Below are positions 1 to 7,469 of a DNA stretch of 64,000 bases, in pieces. The stretch is taken from NCBI GenBank assembly GCA_963732225.1, contig CAVSYR010000002.1, positions 558,001-622,000 on the forward strand, in the 5' to 3' direction. Both the position numbers and the translations under genes were made by a program. A model generated the notes under the pieces. The model made no database searches. It had not been told where the DNA came from and saw only the letters and a list, made by a program, of their open reading frames with translations. Within the stretch, counting starts at the first letter, position 1. Each line of letters begins with the position of its first letter. Origin of the DNA: VRUE01 sp963732225. GTDB taxonomy: Bacteria; Actinomycetota; Thermoleophilia; Solirubrobacterales; 70-9.

Positions 1-217
1 CCATTGGGCTGCTCCGGTGCGATCTTCAGTTGTCCGTTGGCTCGTCTTGCGAGGACGACATAGTCGCCTTCTAGATCTCCAGAGATCCTTATCCGAGGCA
101 AAGTTTCCATCCGCGAATGATCGCAGACAATATGCCTCTAAGACGTCGGCGTGCAGAGCGACCGCCCAGGTGAACTTGGAGGGCACGTCGGCCGGCGATG
201 CGCGTACGATCTAGGCA

Positions 218-526
218 ATGGCTAAGCGAGAAAGAGCCCGCCGATCTATCGTTATTCCGGAGATCCGGGAGGACGTGCGGCGTATTGCTTCGGCTCATGG
301 GGCTGGCAACGTGCGCTTGTTCGGCTCAACCGGACGCGGGGAGCACAGTCCCTCCAGTGATCTAGACCTTCTTGTCGATATGGGGGAGGGCCGCAGTCTA
401 TTTGACCTGATTGCGCTGTCCAACGACCTGGAGGAGAGCCTTGGGGTCGAGGTAGATGTCGTGACCGAGGCGAGCCTGTCGCCGTACATACGCGATCGGG
501 TTCTCGATGAGGCGGTTGCGCTCTGA
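218..526 (+). CDS. mntA: MntA-like nucleotidyltransferase (antitoxin)
   Basis: A 102-residue minimal nucleotidyltransferase. The catalytic signature is visible: G36-S37-T38-G39-R40-G41, followed by S47-D48-L49-D50 and a third acidic residue near D80 (VEVDVV). This is the MNT fold used by type VII MntA antitoxins, which AMPylate a conserved Tyr of the partner HEPN toxin (established for the MntA/HepT family). The HEPN partner follows immediately downstream, which supports the role. Length is normal for the family. The start ATG at 218 gives the usual N-terminal helix before the core. Confidence 0.85.
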   Translation: MAKRERARRSIVIPEIREDVRRIASAHGAGNVRLFGSTGRGEHSPSSDLDLLVDMGEGRSLFDLIALSNDLEESLGVEVDVVTEASLSPYIRDRVLDEAVAL

Positions 527-871
527 AGGGACGAGAGCGTCTACCTGCTGCATATCCGCGATGCCATCGACAAGGTGTTCGCCTATACCGAGTCGGGCCG
601 GATTGCTTTTCTTGAGAGTCCGATGATCCAGGATGCGGTTTTCCGAAATCTGGAGGTCGTCGGTGAGGCAACCAAGCAAGTGCCGGACTCGCTACGCGAG
701 CGGGCGCCGGAGTTGTCGTGGCGCGAGATGGCTGGCATGCGCGACAAGCTCATCCACGACTACCTCGGCGTCGATCTCAATCTCGTTTGGGATGTGGTCG
801 TCTCGGAGTTGCCGGCCACGCGTGAGCGGATCGTTGCCTTGATCGAGGAGTTGGAAGCGCAGGGCAGCTAG
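507..871 (+). pseudogene. hepT: HepT-like HEPN toxin, apparently frameshifted near its start
   Basis: The frame ending at 871 encodes a HEPN (DUF86) protein with the RNase/AMPylation signature R-x4-H-x-Y (RDKLIHDY). Family-like sequence (RDESVYLLHIRDAIDKV) extends upstream of the first in-frame GTG at 575 as far as the mntA stop at 524-526, with no canonical start in that stretch. An ATG at 507 overlapping the mntA end would be the usual coupled start (MRRLRSEG...). It is in another frame and joins the HEPN frame only if one base is added to the GGG run at 528-530. So the gene is either a genuine one-base pseudogene, a sequencing indel, or uses a non-canonical start. If GTG 575 is used, the product (98 aa) lacks most of the first helix but keeps the active motif. 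Confidence 0.7.
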
Positions 872-890
872 AAGGCTTGGCCTTCAGTCG

Positions 891-1307
891 ATGAGATCCG
901 TTGGGGAGCATCTACGGCGCAGGAGGCTCACGGCCGCCATCTCCTACGGGGTGATCTCCGGTGTCTCGATCTACGCGTCCTATCAGCAAGTGAGCTTCTT
1001 CCACGCGACCGCTGTGGGGATCGCCCTACTTGCCCTCGGCGTCGCCGTTGGCGCCTATGTTTGTAGCTGGTGGATACTTCTATCGCTCGTGGGGCCGCTG
1101 ATCGCCCTTGGCTACCTCGAAGTCAGCGGCTTTGTTGGGACCAGCGACGATTGGGCGTCGGAACCGCTGCTCTCGCCGCCCGGAGTCTCCGTCTTCGTCG
1201 GCTTCACGACAATCCTGATGCTTGGCTACGCGCTGGGGCAAGGAGCCGAATGGGTCGCGGGGATTTGGAAGCGCCGAGATCGCGACGAGGAGTCGAGGCG
1301 CTGGTAG
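891..1307 (+). CDS. small polytopic membrane protein, unknown function
   Basis: 138 residues with a basic N-terminus (HLRRRRL) and about four hydrophobic segments: roughly residues 14-30, 38-58, 60-80 and 98-116. It ends in a charged tail (KRRDRDEESRRW). I recognise no family. It lies between the HEPN gene and a tRNA 3' fragment, so it may be part of the same acquired segment. The ATG at 891 is 19 bases after the HEPN stop, which allows co-transcription. Confidence 0.6.
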   Translation: MRSVGEHLRRRRLTAAISYGVISGVSIYASYQQVSFFHATAVGIALLALGVAVGAYVCSWWILLSLVGPLIALGYLEVSGFVGTSDDWASEPLLSPPGVSVFVGFTTILMLGYALGQGAEWVAGIWKRRDRDEESRRW

Positions 1308-1407
1308 CTGGTGGGTTCGAGCTGACCTTCGGTCGAAACGACCGCAACTGTCAGGTCGCAGATTCGCCACATAGGTGTTGCAAACGGCTTTGTAGAGCGG
1401 TGCCTGG

Positions 1408-1454
1408 CTGGTCTACGAAACCGAAGGTCACAGGTTCGAATCCTGTCTGGCGCG
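1408..1454 (+). other. tRNA-Arg(ACG) 3' half, probable integration scar
   Basis: These 47 bases match tRNA positions 27-73 and nothing before. The anticodon arm CTGGT/CTACGAA/ACCGA has anticodon ACG at 1415-1417. The variable loop AGGTC follows, then a perfect T-arm (ACAGG, TTCGAAT, CCTGT at 1430-1446), then an acceptor 3' strand CTGGCGC plus discriminator G. No matching D-arm (CAGG) or 5' acceptor strand (GCGCCAG) lies upstream. A bare 3' half is the usual duplicate left by integrases that target tRNA 3' ends. In that geometry the element lies to the left of the fragment, where the toxin-antitoxin pair sits. The anticodon stem has weak outer pairs. Confidence 0.6.
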
Positions 1455-1479
1455 TTCTCGCTGGCTTGCGGTGAGCTGG

Positions 1480-1502
1480 GCCCGTTTGCTCCGGCGGGCT
1501 TT
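1480..1502 (+). terminator. hairpin after the tRNA fragment
   Basis: A GCCCG (1480-1484) / CGGGC (1495-1499) stem with a 10-base loop, followed by TTT. It sits 25 bases after the tRNA fragment, where a tRNA terminator would be expected. The stem is short, so it is a weak call. Confidence 0.4.
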
Positions 1503-1548
1503 GTCCCGGACTATTTGGCTTATCGCTCCGAAATTCTGTTTTCGATTT

Positions 1549-1581
1549 CTTGACATCCAGTCAAGTTTCTCTGAGAACTTG
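1549..1581. promoter_or_regulatory. nested dyads upstream of the fibre operon
   Basis: An AT-rich patch in a GC-rich background. CTTGAC (1549-1554) pairs with GTCAAG (1560-1565). Overlapping this, CAAGTT (1562-1567) pairs with AACTTG (1576-1581). TTGAC-type -35-like sequences occur twice. It lies 60-95 bases before the ATG of the TasA-like gene, so an operator or promoter for the surface-fibre operon is plausible. The regulator is unknown. Confidence 0.35.
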
Positions 1582-1642
1582 ACGAACTCTGAATGTCGCA
1601 ATTTTGAAACGGCTTTTGTCCGCGGCAGACAGAAAGGTTCAG

Positions 1643-2234
1643 ATGAGCAATCGAACGAAGGTCCTGCGCACGTTTATGGTGCTTGGCATTGTCGCCTGCA
1701 TCGCGGGGGCCGGGGTCTTCTCGGCGTTCTCTAGCCAGACCGACAACCCCGGCAATAGCGTCACCTCGGGCACGGTCGTGCTGTCGGACAACGATGGCGG
1801 CTCGGCCCTCTACAGCCTCACCAACGCCAAACCGGGGGACAGTCAGTCCTCCTGCATCAAGGTGAGCTACTCGGGCTCGCTCGATGCCTCGGTCAAGGTC
1901 TATACGCCGAGCACGGTGGGGGCGCTTGCCTCCAGCGTCAACCTCAAAATCGAACCGGGGACGCAGAACGACGTCGACCTTCCCGAGTTGCACCGCCTTC
2001 ACGCCTGACGCCGGTGCCGCTCTTTATGAAGGCACGCTCTCCAGCTTCGCCAGCGAACACGGCAGCTTCGCCAACGGCATCGCTGACAACCCCGGCACGG
2101 TCGCGACCAAGTGGTCGACCGGGGACTCGGTCGTCTACCGGGTGACGGCGACGCTGGCCGCCAACGCGCCGGACTCGGCCCAGGGCCAGAGCACCGGTAG
2201 CCACATCATCCGCTGGGAGGCGCAGAACCAGTAA
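1643..2234 (+). pseudogene. TasA/camelysin-like SipW-dependent protein, one-base frameshift
   Basis: The first frame (ATG 1643, preceded by AGAAAGG) gives a signal peptide with a TM-like core (VLGIVACIAGAGVFSAFSS). The mature start DNPGNSVTSG and SDND motif are typical of SipW-type substrates such as TasA and camelysin. This frame stops at 2008. The continuation (SCTAFTPDAGAALYEGTL..., ending at 2234) is in the next frame. The two join cleanly if one base is removed around CTTCCCG (1979-1985), giving about 196 residues. Either a real mutation, a homopolymer sequencing indel, or +1 frameshifting would explain it. The signal peptidase gene follows 66 bases later, fitting a substrate-peptidase pair. 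Confidence 0.75.
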
Positions 2235-2300
2235 CGGGGACGAGCCGCCGCCCTTTCGCAGAGCGGCGCTCCCTGCCCGCACTGGATCGGCGACGGCGCA

Positions 2301-2843
2301 ATGCCCGCTCAAGCCTCCCCAACGATCTTCCGCCAGATCGTCAACGGCATCGTTTGGGCCGTGGTCGTGGCGGCGGCAGCGCTGATCTTCGCGGTCGCGC
2401 TGCCGCTCGCCTTCGGCGACCGGCCTCACACGGTGCTGACGGGCAGCATGGAACCGACGATCTCGGCGGGCGACGTCGTCATCGACGCGCGCATCCCCCC
2501 CCTGGATGCGCGCGTCGGAGACGTCGTTACCTTTCGCGACCCCGAAGACCAGAGCAAACTGATCACCCACCGGGTGAAGCGGATCCGGCGCAGCGGCTCG
2601 CACCTGTGGTTCGTCACCCAAGGTGATGCCAACAACACCACCGAGCACTGGCGGATCGCCGCAGACGGTGAACTTGGGCGGGTCGTCTACGCGATTCCGT
2701 GGATCGGCCACGTCGCTGTTGTCACCCACACACCGTGGGGGCTGCTGTTGCTCGTGGTTGTGCCGTTGCTGCTGCTTGCCGTCGACGAGTTGGTGAAAAT
2801 CTGGCGCCCACGCCAGGAAGGGGCAATCGGTGAGCCGGGTTAG
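2301..2843 (+). CDS. sipW: SipW-type signal peptidase I
   Basis: 180 residues with a TM helix at about 13-36, the catalytic box TGSMEPTI with nucleophile S49, and ITHRV with H90 where bacterial LepB has Lys. This Ser-His dyad is the ER/archaeal/SipW type. The QGDANN box near residue 107 completes the family pattern, and a second TM near the C-terminus (about 144-164) anchors it. SipW processes TasA-like fibre subunits in Bacillus (known). Here it is flanked by exported proteins carrying NPGNSVT motifs just after their signal peptides. It overlaps the next gene by 14 bases, so the two are probably translated together. Confidence 0.9.
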   Translation: MPAQASPTIFRQIVNGIVWAVVVAAAALIFAVALPLAFGDRPHTVLTGSMEPTISAGDVVIDARIPPLDARVGDVVTFRDPEDQSKLITHRVKRIRRSGSHLWFVTQGDANNTTEHWRIAADGELGRVVYAIPWIGHVAVVTHTPWGLLLLVVVPLLLLAVDELVKIWRPRQEGAIGEPG

Positions 2844-3852
2844 GCCACTGCCGGTTGGCGTCGGGGCCGTGGTCCTCGTCGCGATCGGCTTCGGCGCGAT
2901 CACCCCCAGCTTTGCCTCCTTTGCCTCGCGGGCTGAGAACCCCGGCAACAGCGTCACCGCCGCCAGCGATTTCCGTGCGCCGCAGGTGACCGCGGTCGCG
3001 CTCGGCAAGGCCTCGGGCGGGACGCCCGGCTTCGTTAAGCAGGGCGGCAGCTACTTCCTCTACGCCAATGTCGCAGCCGACACCGGCAACCCGGCTAGTG
3101 GCACGGCCTCGGTTACGGCCGACGCGAGCAACTTCACCACCGGCGCTACGGCGACCTCTCTGGTCGCTGGTTCCTACTCGGCCGGCGGCGTCTCCTATAA
3201 CTACCGCAGCGCTTCGCTGCTCGCCAACGCGAGCTTGGCTCAGGGCGCCAAGTCCTTCACCGTCACCGCTACCGACAAAGCCCTCAACACGGCCAGCCTC
3301 GCCGGCTCGGCCACGGTCGACAACACGGCACCCGCGACCGCTGACGTGCAGACAACCAACGTCGGTACAAACGGACTTGCCGAGACCGGCGACTCCCTGG
3401 TCCTCAGCTTCAGCGAGCCGATCGAACCAGCTTCGATCCTCTCCGGTTGGGGCGGCGCCGCGACCAGTGTCGTGGTCCGGATCAACGACAACGGCCTGCT
3501 CGGCCTGCCGCTTGGCAACGACAGCGTGCAGATCTGGAACGCGGCGAACTCGGTGGTCCTGCCGCTTGGCACGGTCGACCTCGGCCGCAGCGACTACGTC
3601 GCTGGTCTGCTCGGGGGCAGCGTCCGCTTCGGCGCCAGCGGTACCGCCTCGACGATGACGATGAGCGGCAACACGGTGACGATCGTGCTCGGCACCTACA
3701 ACGCGACGGCGATTCTCGATCCGGCGCGGGCCACGGCGGGCGGCAACGGCACGGCGACCTGGACCCCGGTCGCGGGTCCCTACGACCGGGCGGAAAACGC
3801 CATATCGACGGCGTCCGCCACCGAGTCTGGCGCGGCGGACCGGGAGTTCTGA
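2830..3852 (+). CDS. exported fibre-like protein with NPGNSVT motif and Ig-like repeats
   Basis: 340 residues. The GTG start at 2830 lies inside the end of the signal peptidase gene. A signal peptide (about 1-35) is followed by ENPGNSVTAA, the same mature-terminus motif as the TasA-like protein, so it is a probable SipW substrate. The rest is Ala/Thr/Ser/Gly-rich, with beta-sandwich-like stretches: a VTATDKALNTASLAGSATVDNTAP segment as in bacterial Ig-like repeats, then a TMSGNTVTIVLG segment. It resembles surface-adhesin material, but I cannot name a family for the C-terminal half. The stop overlaps the next ATG (TGATG at 3850). Confidence 0.75.
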   Translation: MSRVRPLPVGVGAVVLVAIGFGAITPSFASFASRAENPGNSVTAASDFRAPQVTAVALGKASGGTPGFVKQGGSYFLYANVAADTGNPASGTASVTADASNFTTGATATSLVAGSYSAGGVSYNYRSASLLANASLAQGAKSFTVTATDKALNTASLAGSATVDNTAPATADVQTTNVGTNGLAETGDSLVLSFSEPIEPASILSGWGGAATSVVVRINDNGLLGLPLGNDSVQIWNAANSVVLPLGTVDLGRSDYVAGLLGGSVRFGASGTASTMTMSGNTVTIVLGTYNATAILDPARATAGGNGTATWTPVAGPYDRAENAISTASATESGAADREF

Positions 3853-4832
3853 TGCTGCGCGGCATCGCCATCGTCTTCCCGCTCTCCCTGGCGGCGATCG
3901 CTGTAGCCGCGGCTGCCGGTCACGGCGACCCTTCGCCGCCGCGCCCCGTTGCCAGCGCTACCGGCAGCTTCGACCTCGAGAGCTCGCGTAGCGGCATGCC
4001 GATTTTCGAGGCGAGCGACATCGGTCCCGGCGACGGGACCAGCGGCACGGTCACGATCACCAACGACGGCGATGAAGCCGGCGCGCTGACACTGAGACAG
4101 CACGACGTGGTTGACACGCCCGGTGCCGGCGGCGGTCTGCTCTCCCACGGGATGTCGATGCGAATTCGGGAGGTTGGCGATCCCGCCAAATCGATACTGG
4201 TCTACGACGGTGCACTGGCACCGATGCCGCCGCTTGAGCTCGGTCAGCTCGGGCCGGGGCAGTCGCGGGTCTTCGAGTTCGACGCCGCCCTACCCGAGGG
4301 CGGCACGCCGGCCGGGGCGACGATTGGCGACAACGCCTTCCAGGGTGCGGCGCTGAGCATCGGCTATTCCTGGACGGCCACTGAACTTCCGCCGGCTGCC
4401 CCGATTGCACCTCGGTCGACCACGCCGCCGACGGGTTCGGCAGTTGCATCAGCGCCCCGGAACGTGCAACTGACCATCCTGCGGGTCCGGGCGGCTATCT
4501 GGCATCGCCGTCTCGTTGTTTGGGCGTACTGCGGGCCCGGCACCTGCCAGGTTCTTGCCCGCTTGCGCTTCAAGGCATACGGTTCGCCTGGGTCGCAGGG
4601 CAGGACGCTCGGCTCGTTGCGCCGAGAACGCTTCATCGCCGGCTCCCAGAAGCTCGTTTTCAAGCTCCCACCTCGGCTGCGACGCGCGCTGCGCGCTGCC
4701 GCTGAAAAGCACGCAAGGGCGACCGCCAGCGTTGTCCTCGTCTTGCGCGACCACGAAGCGGGATCGGCAACAGCCCGCGATGCGGTGCGACTTCGCCATC
4801 TCCAACCCGGCGTCCGGCACGGGCGGCGGTAA
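3852..4832 (+). CDS. exported protein with camelysin/TasA-like N-terminal domain
   Basis: 326 residues from the ATG at 3852, which overlaps the previous stop. A signal peptide (about 1-22) leads to a domain reading ATGSFDLESS...FEASDIGPGDGTSGTVTITNDGDEAGALTL. This is the pattern of TasA/camelysin (M73-like) beta-sandwich subunits with a DIGPG turn. Downstream are LGQLGPGQSRVFEFDAALP and GYSWTATE. The last ~120 residues are basic and Arg/Ala-rich, with two Cys in CGPGTC, and are unlike the family. It probably forms or caps an extracellular fibre built with its neighbours. Function is inferred from family resemblance and operon position. Confidence 0.7.
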   Translation: MLRGIAIVFPLSLAAIAVAAAAGHGDPSPPRPVASATGSFDLESSRSGMPIFEASDIGPGDGTSGTVTITNDGDEAGALTLRQHDVVDTPGAGGGLLSHGMSMRIREVGDPAKSILVYDGALAPMPPLELGQLGPGQSRVFEFDAALPEGGTPAGATIGDNAFQGAALSIGYSWTATELPPAAPIAPRSTTPPTGSAVASAPRNVQLTILRVRAAIWHRRLVVWAYCGPGTCQVLARLRFKAYGSPGSQGRTLGSLRRERFIAGSQKLVFKLPPRLRRALRAAAEKHARATASVVLVLRDHEAGSATARDAVRLRHLQPGVRHGRR

Positions 4833-4853
4833 CCCCACGAGTCGGAGGAAACC

Positions 4854-5759
4854 ATGTACGCCATCGCTCAATCGAAGTCCGCCACCCGCCTCTTCGGGGT
4901 GCCGTTCTCAGCAGCGATCCTGCTGTTCGCTCTCTGCGTCGCTTGCAGCCCGGCAAGCGCAAAGCCGCGGGCGAGCTCCGCCGGGGTGCACACGGTTCAG
5001 GCTTGCGCCGTCAAGGTCGGCAAGCACCGCGGCTCCCTGCGCCTGGTCTCCGCCGGAAAGAGATGCAAGCGCGGTGAGCGTCGCATCGTCTGGAGCGTGC
5101 TCGGTCCGCCCGGTCCCCAGGGCGGTGTAGGCGCCACTGGCTCGCAGGGTGAGAAGGGCTCGCAGGGCACTGCCGGTGCAGAAGGGATGGCTGGGCCGGA
5201 AGGAAAAGCCGGCGCGGAAGGTCAAGCGGGATCGCCTGGTCAGGCTGGGTCCCAGGGCGCTCCGGGCGCCCAGGGCCCGCCCGGCACCCCCGGCGTGGTC
5301 GATCTCTCGCTCAAAGAACTGGTCGAAACGCAGGGCAAACAGATCGATGCGCTGACCGACAGCCTCAACACGACCGCGTCGCTGCTTCAGGGGGTGACCC
5401 ACGAACAGCTGACCACGGCGGTCGACGCCGGGGCCAAGCTCAGCGGGATCGCGGCGTCCGACATCGTGGGGGCGATTACGAATGCCAACAAGCTCGTCGG
5501 CATCACCACGGGTGCACTGAATGGAGCGATCACCAATGCCGCCAAATTGAGCGGGATCACCACTGCGGAACTGAACAGCGCGATCGCGACGATCCCGAAA
5601 GTGACGGCGCTCTGCACCCGCACCACGGCGCTGACCACCCAGGCCAACTCGCTCCTGACGGGCCTCGGCGGAATCAGTCTCGGCGGCCTGCTGCCGGTTG
5701 GGCTGGAACTGAAAATCCCCTCGCTGCCAGCGCAGCTGACGACGTTTGCTTGCCCGTAG
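4854..5759 (+). CDS. collagen-like secreted protein
   Basis: 301 residues. After the signal peptide (about 1-36) comes a short Cys-containing domain (residues 47-82). About 22 uninterrupted Gly-X-Y triplets follow (84-149: GPPGPQGGVGATGSQ...GPPGTPG), then a possible coiled-coil trimeriser (SLKELVETQGKQIDALTDSL, about 152-171). A ~20-residue repeat pattern (AAKLSGITTAELNSAI and variants) runs at about 192-250, with a hydrophobic C-terminal part ending in a Cys. Bacterial collagen-like proteins form surface stalks, so this fits the end of a surface-fibre operon. The gap to the previous gene is 21 bases, and a strong terminator follows. Confidence 0.85.
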   Translation: MYAIAQSKSATRLFGVPFSAAILLFALCVACSPASAKPRASSAGVHTVQACAVKVGKHRGSLRLVSAGKRCKRGERRIVWSVLGPPGPQGGVGATGSQGEKGSQGTAGAEGMAGPEGKAGAEGQAGSPGQAGSQGAPGAQGPPGTPGVVDLSLKELVETQGKQIDALTDSLNTTASLLQGVTHEQLTTAVDAGAKLSGIAASDIVGAITNANKLVGITTGALNGAITNAAKLSGITTAELNSAIATIPKVTALCTRTTALTTQANSLLTGLGGISLGGLLPVGLELKIPSLPAQLTTFACP

Positions 5760-5777
5760 AGGGCGATCCGAGGAACC

Positions 5778-5805
5778 GAACGTCCCGGCATTTGCCGGGA
5801 CGTTC
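5778..5805 (+). terminator. intrinsic terminator of the fibre operon
   Basis: A perfect 12-bp stem (GAACGTCCCGGC at 5778-5789 with GCCGGGACGTTC at 5794-5805), loop ATTT, followed by CCTTTCT. It lies 18 bases after the collagen-like gene stop and ends the cluster. Confidence 0.85.
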
Positions 5806-5837
5806 CCTTTCTCCCGCCACACGGTTAGGCTGGCCGC

Positions 5838-6104
5838 ATGGCGGTCAAGCTCCATCGCTGCTCGGTCAAGTGGGCCAAGTTCGGCGCCCACCCCTGCTGG
5901 AAAGTGCAGAAGGCGCTCGACGAGCAGGGGGTTGAGTACGAGGTGGTGACCGGCCCGCTGCGACCCGGCAAGCGCAACGAGCTCGAGCAGCTCTCGGGCC
6001 AGCGCAAGTACCCGGCGATCGAGTTCGAGGACGGCCGCGTCTACCGCGAGGAATCGACGGACATGGCGGCGCGAATCCGCGCCGGGAAGCTCTTCGACGC
6101 CTGA
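5838..6104 (+). CDS. glutaredoxin/GST-N-like protein
   Basis: 88 residues with a thioredoxin-like fold pattern. An N-terminal strand is followed by HPCWKVQKALDEQGVEYEVV (a single Cys instead of CxxC), then the cis-Pro segment KYPAIEFEDGRVYREESTDMAARI. This matches glutathione S-transferase N-terminal or monothiol glutaredoxin-like proteins. Actinobacteria usually use mycothiol rather than glutathione, so the thiol partner is unknown. It may be co-transcribed with the RibD-like gene 5 bases downstream. Confidence 0.75.
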   Translation: MAVKLHRCSVKWAKFGAHPCWKVQKALDEQGVEYEVVTGPLRPGKRNELEQLSGQRKYPAIEFEDGRVYREESTDMAARIRAGKLFDA

Positions 6105-6109
6105 GCCAG

Positions 6110-6751
6110 GTGTCCAAGCTCAGGTTCCAGATCTCGGTCTCGCTCGACGGTTTCGTCGCTGGCCCCAACCAGAGCGAGGAGCACCCGCTCGGCGAAGGCG
6201 GCGAGCAGCTGCATGAGTGGGTGATCAAGCTGGCTGCCTGGCGCAAGCCCCATGGGCGGGAGGGGGGCGAGGTCAACGCCAGCAGCGCCGTGGTCGAGAG
6301 GACGCTCGAAAACGTCGGTGCCACGATCATGGGCCGCAACATGTTCGGCGGCGGTCCGGGCCCATGGGGCGACGATCCCTGGGACGGCTGGTGGGGCGAC
6401 GACCCGCCCTTTCACCACCCGGTCTTCGTGCTCACCCACCATGGGCGCGAGCGCCTCGAGAAGGAGAACGGCAACAGCTTTACCTTCGTCACCGACGGGA
6501 TTGAGTCGGCGCTCGAGCAGGCCAAGACGGCGGCGGGTGGCAAGGACGTCTCGCTTGGCGGCGGCGCCAAAGTCGCTCAGCAGTACCTCGCCGCGGGCCT
6601 GATCGACGAGCTGCTGCTCAACGTGGTGCCGGTCCTGCTTGGCTCCGGCACGCGCCTCTTCGAGAGCACCGCTCCGGTCGCCGTCGGGCTGGAGCAAGTG
6701 CGAGTGGTTGAGGCGCCCGGCGTCGCACACCTCTTCTACCGCCCTGCCTAG
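6110..6751 (+). CDS. dihydrofolate reductase/RibD C-terminal family protein
   Basis: 213 residues from GTG at 6110. The N-terminus QISVSLDGFVAGPNQ, the central TIMGRNMFGGGPGPWG and the cofactor-loop VSLGGGAKVAQQYLAAGLIDELLLNVVPVLLGSGTRLFE are the standard signature of the RibD_C/DHFR-like fold that binds NADPH. Members of this family are mostly uncharacterised oxidoreductases; the true substrate cannot be told from sequence. The stop overlaps that of the convergent phosphoesterase gene by 4 bases. Confidence 0.85.
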   Translation: MSKLRFQISVSLDGFVAGPNQSEEHPLGEGGEQLHEWVIKLAAWRKPHGREGGEVNASSAVVERTLENVGATIMGRNMFGGGPGPWGDDPWDGWWGDDPPFHHPVFVLTHHGRERLEKENGNSFTFVTDGIESALEQAKTAAGGKDVSLGGGAKVAQQYLAAGLIDELLLNVVPVLLGSGTRLFESTAPVAVGLEQVRVVEAPGVAHLFYRPA

Positions 6752-7344
6752 ACCTCGATCCAGGTCCCCTTCGGCCCGAGGTTGCGGACCGGCGAGTCGC
6801 CGATCTGGCTCTCGCAGCCCCATGACTCATGGATGTGCCCGCAGACGGCCAAGCGCGGCGCCTTCTCTTCGATTGCCCGCAGCAAGGCCGGGCTGCCGAA
6901 GTGATCGCCGGAGCCGTTGCCGTCACAGTGGCCTTGGGGTGGCGAGTGGAGGACGAGTACCGCGCCCTGGGGGCAGGGTTCCAGCATCGAGCTGGCGGCA
7001 GCGTCGTCGAGGTCGAAGCTCCACTCCCACGGGGTGACCGGAACCCCAGCGCCGAGGCCGTAGAACTCCACACCGTCGATCGTCGTGCCGCCGCCGTGCA
7101 GGACGATGGCGGTGCTCCAGCCCGCGGCAGCCTCGCGCAGCGCCTGCTCGGTCTCGTTGTTGCCGGGGACCAGCACGGTCGGGGTCTCGATCGACGCCAG
7201 GGCGTCGATCGTCTCGCCGAGGCCCTCGTGGACCGAGGCGAAGTCGCCGGCGCCGATCACCACGTCGGCCTCGGCCGACATCGCGACGAGCTCGGCCGCT
7301 TGGCCGAGGTCCCGGTGCAGGTCGCTGAAGGCGAGCAGTTTCAC
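6748..7344 (-). CDS. calcineurin-like metallophosphoesterase
   Basis: 198 residues. The metal-binding motifs are in order: D8-x-H10 (FSDLH), GAGDF, PGNNE, LHSPP and GHIH. This is a compact class of phosphoesterase, close to YfcE/MJ0936-like proteins. The substrate is unknown, likely a phosphodiester or nucleotide. The ATG is at 7344 and an AT-rich region of 125 bases precedes it. The gene ends inside the stop of the convergent RibD-like gene. Confidence 0.85.
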   Translation of the reverse strand: MKLLAFSDLHRDLGQAAELVAMSAEADVVIGAGDFASVHEGLGETIDALASIETPTVLVPGNNETEQALREAAAGWSTAIVLHGGGTTIDGVEFYGLGAGVPVTPWEWSFDLDDAAASSMLEPCPQGAVLVLHSPPQGHCDGNGSGDHFGSPALLRAIEEKAPRLAVCGHIHESWGCESQIGDSPVRNLGPKGTWIEV

Positions 7345-7392
7345 CGGCCGAAATCTAGCTGGCGTCCATCGGGAGCGCGAGCACTTGTATTA

Positions 7393-7406
7393 TCGTTTGC
7401 AGACGA
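7393..7406. promoter_or_regulatory. imperfect palindrome between divergent genes
   Basis: TCGTTTGCAGACGA is symmetrical at 12 of 14 positions. It lies in an AT-rich stretch between the phosphoesterase and the coiled-coil protein, so it could be an operator for either. No regulator is identifiable. Confidence 0.25.
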
Positions 7407-7469
7407 AAAGTTTCAGATCTATGACATTCAGCGCGCAACGGTTGCGGCGAGCCGAGGCACACTGGAGGC

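Noticed and set aside
17..214. 65-residue frame at the left edge
   Set aside because: No RBS, no motif and biased composition; nothing can be supported in 1-217.
5100..5300. tandem DNA repeat in the collagen-like gene
   Set aside because: It is the coding repeat of Gly-X-Y triplets, varied in DNA, not a separate repeat element.
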